DNA of 64,000 bases from the NCBI GenBank assembly GCA_038503065.1, contig JBCAMK010000008.1, forward strand, positions 868,001 through 932,000, given 5' to 3'. The DNA is from Paragyromitra xinjiangensis (taxonomy: Eukaryota > Ascomycota > Pezizomycetes > Pezizales > Discinaceae). Under the pieces are notes generated by a model. The model made no database searches. It was not told the DNA's origin and worked only from the letters and a program-made list of their open reading frames with translations. Within the stretch, counting starts at the first letter, position 1; each line of letters opens with the position of its first letter. The position numbers and the translations under genes were made by a program. Shown here in pieces: positions 59,011 through 64,000 of the stretch.

Positions 59011-60589
59011 TTAAGAGTGTTTGTCTGAACGCAACATCCTGACGATACGGTTTCCATGGGCTTTTTTATCCTGCCCTCCACCCTCGATATATTCCTCCTT
59101 GATGAAATCTAAAAACTTCAGTACATCATCAATTGTGGACATGGCACCAAGCGAGACTCTGACCGCGCCTGTCGGTTTTCCGTTCATGACGTCGTTCTCA
59201 TCACCACATACATGGCCCTCCCTAAAGTTCTTCTCCATCTCTAGCCCTGAAAGGTCACAGAAATATGCTACACCACCCGGGTTGCAATGACCACCCGTAC
59301 GGATATGTATATTCTTTTCCGCAGCGGCAAATTCGACACCGGAATACCCGATCCACTCCCCAGAGGCAGAACGAAGATTGAACGTAATCACCGGCCCCTG
59401 GACACGTGCATTTGCATAACCGTACTCGCAATACAAATCGACAACCTTGACGCCTGTCTTTGGATGTGTCAATGCTACCAAGCTCCCTGCTAGGAAAGCA
59501 GCGAGTGATGTTGTGTGAAGCGAGATACTCGCAAAGCTGCCGAATAGCCTAAGGTGGGATGTAATCGCATGTCCCAACGCAATGATAGAGTGGAAGGCGC
59601 AAGTCCCATCTTCCAGATGATCATGGGGGTCCCCGTGAAGCTTTTTGGCCTTCCAGTTGACATGAGCGATAAGGGAGTCGACTGTGCCACCCCCAAAGTA
59701 GCGACGAGATTGGAGAATCTCAGCAGATGCACGGCGGACGATGAGGGCACCGAGATTAGGAAAGCCAAACATCTTGTAGAAGCTTAATGCGATGAAATCA
59801 GGTGCTGCAGAGGCATCGCTGAGATCGAGGGGCTTGGTCATTGCGAGAGCGGCCGCGTCGAAGAGAGAATAGTAGCTGTCACATCGACGACGGAGAGAGC
59901 TCGACCAAGCATTCTGTGGGAGACGACGCCCAGAGAAGTTGGATTGACCTGGCCAAGCAAAGAGACCAACCTTTGTATCATCAGATGGTGAGATCTCTCT
60001 ACCGGAAAGCCAATTTTCGGCTTCGTTATCTGACAGGAAACATTGGGAGGACTTCGATAGTTCTCGGACACCAACGAGCGACGTATGGGCATCTCGATGG
60101 AATTTGTAGTCGAATCCACCAGGATGGCCGGAGAAGGAGTCCGCTACGAGTTTTACGGCGGCTGTGGCGTTGGCACAGAATACGATGTCGTATTCCGCAG
60201 GGTCGGCGTTGAAGAGTTCGAGGATACGGAGGCGAACTAAGTCTATGGAGTTGGAGGCGAGTTTAGAAGATGGATTATGAGAGTGGGGATTTCCGTAGAG
60301 GTTTTTCCGAAGGTCAGCAGAGAAAGACTTCACCAAAGAAGTGCTGTATAAAGTTGTGCCACTATGGTCGAGGTAGGTTGCATCTAGTGGTATTATAGGA
60401 GTGTTAGTTTGAATCTCATTGGATGAATGGTTTCAGGGACAGCGAAAAAGCAGAATATCATCTTCGGAGAAGGGTATATTAATCCTACTGACTTCGAAGC
60501 TGTGGATACTCCTCTTTTCTCATCTTCTCAACACGGCGATTATATCCCTGCTCAACCAAAGCCCGCCTTCTAGAGAATGAAGCCTGCAT
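59011..60589 (-). CDS. Molybdenum-cofactor-sulfurase-like PLP enzyme, stand-alone
   Basis: I model complement(join(59011..60383,60493..60589)), 489 aa. The intron (GTCAGT donor, CTAG acceptor) joins YPQLR to NATYLDHSGTTLY. This is a class V aminotransferase fold of the Moco sulfurase type. It has the LDHSGTTLY start, YGNPHS, VFCANATAAVK, the cofactor Asp in SLFDAAA, the PLP lysine at ~236 in SFYKMFGFP, SRRYFGGGTVDS and the late IRTGGHCNPGG cysteine loop. Full Moco sulfurases (fungal hxB, plant ABA3; ~800 aa) use this domain to pull sulfur from cysteine, then pass it to Moco on a C-terminal MOSC domain. No MOSC domain is present here, so it may be a paralogue with another sulfur-transfer role. 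An in-frame ATG at 60,715 would add 42 residues. Confidence 0.85.
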
Positions 60590-60715
60590 TTTTCTGATAG
60601 AAAATGATGATGGCAATGAAGTGGTGTTTGGTGGGACAGGAGGTGAGATTCTAGAGTAATACAGTAAAAATATCCCATCTTCTACTGGCTTCATCAGACT
60701 GTTTATATAACCCAT

Positions 60716-63689
60716 AGCCCCTCTGGGTCAAATTCAAGAGTGTGTGTCCGTGAATAATCATAGTCATTGACCATGGTTGGACAAAAGATGACTTATTCTC
60801 AGCTAAGTAATCGGATTCGACAATATTTACCTAAGTTGCATGAAATTCACTAGCTGCAGCGCCTGAACGAGGTGTTCAGTACGACCCACAAGATCTTTTT
60901 GCACACCGCCAAGTCACTTGTTTCTCCCATAAAGTACTAATTCGCCACTGGGCAGAGAGTGTTCATTGGGATCGGTCTTGTGGGGTGGAGAGAAATGGCA
61001 GATCAAAACTAAACTGAGGTTTTTTGTCCGTATTATCAGATACCGTGATTATTATTGCGACTTGACTTTAGATTAGAGCTACCCATTCAAAAGTCTGGAA
61101 CAAGCACACACACACAAGACCTTTTGTGGATAGACTGAACTACATGTAATTTCTTTGATCACCCACACCTTGGATCGAGCCATTTCCTCCGCAGGTGGTC
61201 TCTTCTGTCTCTTTCTTTTTTTCTGATGATTGCAGAAATAATTGTGGGTAAGTCTTAGCATTGCATGGACGTCATCTTGTATGTGTACAATGCAAGGTTT
61301 GTGCTCCTGGGGCGAAGGTGATATTCCCGGCAAAGAAGATAAACATGTCACGCATGCTTACGGCAATGGTAGGCTATTACCACAGCCCGTGAAACATATC
61401 GGGTTCAATAGTTAAAATGAATTGTTTTACTAAGGATAAATCCAAGTTAACCTATGGAGGCAAGTGCCTCCGTTCCACTTTCTTGCGATCGAGATTGCAC
61501 TAGACTACTTTGTAAATCGCAGCCCATCTCATGAGTACTCTAAGATACAACGATATACTCTGGGGGCTGTGAACTTGCTTTTTGATTAGTACACCTAAAA
61601 ACTTCATGACCATCAGATTCTAAGCCTCTCATTGCCACTTTCGTCCTATAGGTTATAGGATCGTAGGATCACTTACGATACCAGAAGGAAGGATCTGAGG
61701 ATCTGGGAGTCTGCTGCAAGAATAGAGTTTTTAGACATACCCCCAGCCTCTGTGCGCCTTCCCGCCGCGTCGGGGTAAATATGATGTGCAGCTCTTATAC
61801 CCAATTAAATCGCTAGGCGGCGACATCAGATGCATCGGCCAGCGATCTAGGCAGCGCGGCAGTTGCTCGCTTATCGTCAGCGCTTAAATGACGTCTGTAG
61901 GCCTCAGCCACAAAAAGTCGGGATAAGCACAGAAAGACAAGATTTCTCGATATGGTCAAGTTTTAGGGTCTTCCGTCAAAATGGCGCAAGCTTTGGCCAA
62001 CAAAAATTGGGCTGAGACTTCTGAATACTTGGCCGGAGATATGATTCATGTTGCAGACGAACGACACATACCTTCGGCAGCTGAAATGTGGGTTTTGGGA
62101 TGCCATGTGGGTTTCTGGAGGCGAGTATTGGACCCAAAGGCGATCAATCGTTCTCCTTTCGGGTGTCGGGACGCCCAGTTGCCCAGATCTATCATCTCAC
62201 GTAGCATGCGGCTGTGAGGGTGCTACTTTTATATCAACTGAATCATGGTTCGGTCAGGCGGGTGAGCACTTGCAAGGTGATCTTGCCCGATTTGGCACCC
62301 TTGGATTCCTATTACGGAGGCTTCAACAATTCGTTTGTGATACTGAGCCAACTATTGTCCGAGTTCGGTCACTCACCGTACGTTTGGTTCCGGTTCGAGA
62401 GGTTAAGGTGCTAAAGAAAACCAGGGAGAATATCAACTAATCAGTTAAGTGCTCCTTCTGGCGATGATAAACACAGGGTTCCTAATAGCCAGGATAATAG
62501 GCACCTGTATTTAAGAGACTCCATCCTGATTGGCCACAATGCTCCAAATTGTTTGTGGATTTAAACTAGTAGCATTTCAAGCTGAGCCATCCACAGGATT
62601 TTTGTCTTCCTAAGACGCTCAAGGGTTTGAAAAGTCATGAATAACACTCAAAAGTGGTGATTATACACGTATGTATCGGGGCTCCCAACAATCGGGATAG
62701 TCTTTTCCACGTTATTATCCTGCTGGGACTAACTAAGTCGCATGTAATAGCCCGTCCGCCTAACCCGGGCTCAACTTGCTGATTTACTTGGAGTTAGTGG
62801 CAACCAACCAGCTGTTGGGAACACCAGATACAGGAAGAAGAGAAGCTTTCGCCCCGTGATCTTCGCGATCCGGAATACACCCTAAATTCCGAAACAGTTA
62901 AGACTCCGGTTTTCAGCTCCCACTTCCGTAATGGTTATTTTTTCGATAGCGAGGAGTTTCGATTCTTGGATATCGAAATGAACGGCGATTGGAGTTCTCA
63001 AATAACATCACATGCATCCCCGTCGGTACCTGCATCACCCGGACTATTGCCGGTCTAGAATTACGATGCATATTTTTTTCGACGGAACGAATATTTTTGA
63101 GATCTCTGGGCACTGAGCAGGCTGCAGCAAACGCGTACTATGGGACCTATCCAGGTTTTGGCAGGGGGTTGCATCGCCGTTCCTCCAAGTCAAGACAAGC
63201 GTGAGTTGCGGGACCAGCGCAGAGTCGCCGCAGGCTTGTCTTCATTTGAGTAAGTGGGGTGTGGGGAACAGGTGACCAGTCAGGAATTGAGCTGCGCAGG
63301 GACCGCAGATGTCAAACATCTCGCTTGCTGCAGAAAGTTGCATTTATGGAAACTGCGATTGACCGGTTCCATGAAGCCAAAAGAGTTCGCGAATCGAACT
63401 TGTTACAAACGTGCAAGATGGAGTGTGGCGGTAGCGGTAGTGGTACCGATGTTCCTGGGTCCTAGCAGGGTTAGGGGACGCCCCTTTATCGATATGATAA
63501 GGGCCTCGCAACCAGGGGAGAGACCGCCCAAAAGCTATCCTGATAAGCACTGGCTCGTAAGGTCTGCCACGACGAGCTCTGAGGGATTTGTCGGTCGCTC
63601 TCCTGAGAATTGGCAGGGCTTGGGTTGTTGGCAATGGAGATTAGGCGGTGTGTGCGTGTGAGTGGTGCTCTGTCGGTATAGGAAGTGCT
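60716..63689. other. Intergenic, possible unrecognised coding remnants
   Basis: No gene can be assigned. At 61,981-62,440 several frames are open at once on the plus strand without a recognisable domain. At ~62,800-63,058 a plus-strand frame without an ATG reads like protein (KLSPRDLRDPEYTL, HFRNGYFFDSEEFRFLDIEM). These may be exons of one unknown gene or relics. Confidence 0.35.
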
Positions 63690-63947
63690 GGATTTCTCCC
63701 ATCCGCAGCACTGCACGGGCTACCACAATGCTTGCCGCATGATTTTTTTTCCACGTCCTCCCGTCATCCCCCATCCACCATCACCATCACCACCACACCC
63801 CCTTCTCTTCCATCCTTCATCCTCCTTCATCCTCTTCCATCCTCCAGTCCTCCTCACTCTATTCACATCTTCCTTCATCCTCACGAAGCTTCTGGTTTTT
63901 GCTCAGTAACTTGTCTACTATCTACGTGATTATCAGTTCATCTCAAA
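63690..63947 (+). promoter_or_regulatory. CT-rich promoter of the beta-tubulin gene
   Basis: The stretch 63,750-63,880 is almost pure C, T and A (CCATCACCATCACCACC, CTTCATCCTCCTTCATCC), a strong pyrimidine tract like those upstream of highly expressed fungal genes. It ends shortly before CATCTCAAAATG at 63,939-63,950, a good fungal start context. Confidence 0.6.
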
Positions 63948-64000
63948 ATGCGTGAAATCGTACTGCTCCCCTGTTACTCGATATTGGCTTCATTCTCCAT
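63948..64000 (+). CDS. Beta-tubulin, first exon and start of intron 1 (cut by window end)
   Basis: ATGCGTGAAATC encodes Met-Arg-Glu-Ile, the invariant start of beta-tubulin, and is followed at once by GTACTG, a possible donor. In filamentous ascomycetes the first beta-tubulin intron lies exactly after this fourth codon. The MREI start also regulates tubulin mRNA stability in animals. Only four codons are visible, so the call rests on this short motif, the intron position, the start context and the strong CT-rich promoter. The rest lies beyond the window. Confidence 0.65.
   Translation, partial: MREIVLLPCYSILASFS

Overview
The window is nuclear DNA of a filamentous ascomycete. Genes carry many short introns (about 50-75 nt) with GT...CTAAC/CTGAC...AG signals. 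The protein families are typically fungal: a DUF3431 fusion, a Clr5-like domain, UBC6, SAM50, MCM21, and a beta-tubulin start with an intron right after codon 4. Low gene density, many small inverted-repeat transposons and several gene relics suggest a repeat-rich genome such as a Pezizomycetes (truffle-like) species. That placement is inference, not proven by any marker here.

Layout. 0-2.6 kb: a BRCT-domain nuclear protein (-). 2.7-7.7 kb: intergenic with MITE-like elements. 7.8-10.1 kb: a triose-phosphate/nucleotide-sugar-type transporter fused to DUF3431 (+). 10.1-30 kb: gene-poor, AT-rich DNA holding three broken genes, namely a DAL5/allantoate-permease-type MFS transporter (14.2-16.3 kb), a Clr5-like gene (19.7-20.5 kb) and a secreted copper amine oxidase (23.4-25.8 kb), plus several TIR elements. 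30.2-38.6 kb: a repeat-dense block bounded by inverted copies of one ~140-bp sequence. It contains at least five tandem-repeat families and a 2.44-kb TIR-bounded insertion at 35,311-37,752. 39.4-40.4 kb: an aldo-keto reductase. 44.1-46.8 kb: a PIF1-family helicase with an N-terminal RNase H1-type hybrid-binding domain, carrying two apparent lesions.

From 47.5 kb the window becomes a compact housekeeping segment: SAM50 (mitochondrial outer-membrane beta-barrel assembly), UBC6 (tail-anchored ERAD E2), MCM21/CENP-O (kinetochore, -) divergent from TAF6 (TFIID/SAGA, +), a stand-alone molybdenum-cofactor-sulfurase-like PLP enzyme (-), and at the right edge the first four codons of a probable beta-tubulin gene behind a CT-rich promoter. 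These neighbours belong to unrelated pathways and do not form a cluster.

The most notable items are the RNase H1-N/PIF1 fusion, the copper amine oxidase relic with an altered cofactor motif, the frameshifted MFS gene, and the nested repeat architecture at 30-38.6 kb. Exon boundaries were placed by hand from reading frame, splice signals and remembered family conservation. No alignments were run.
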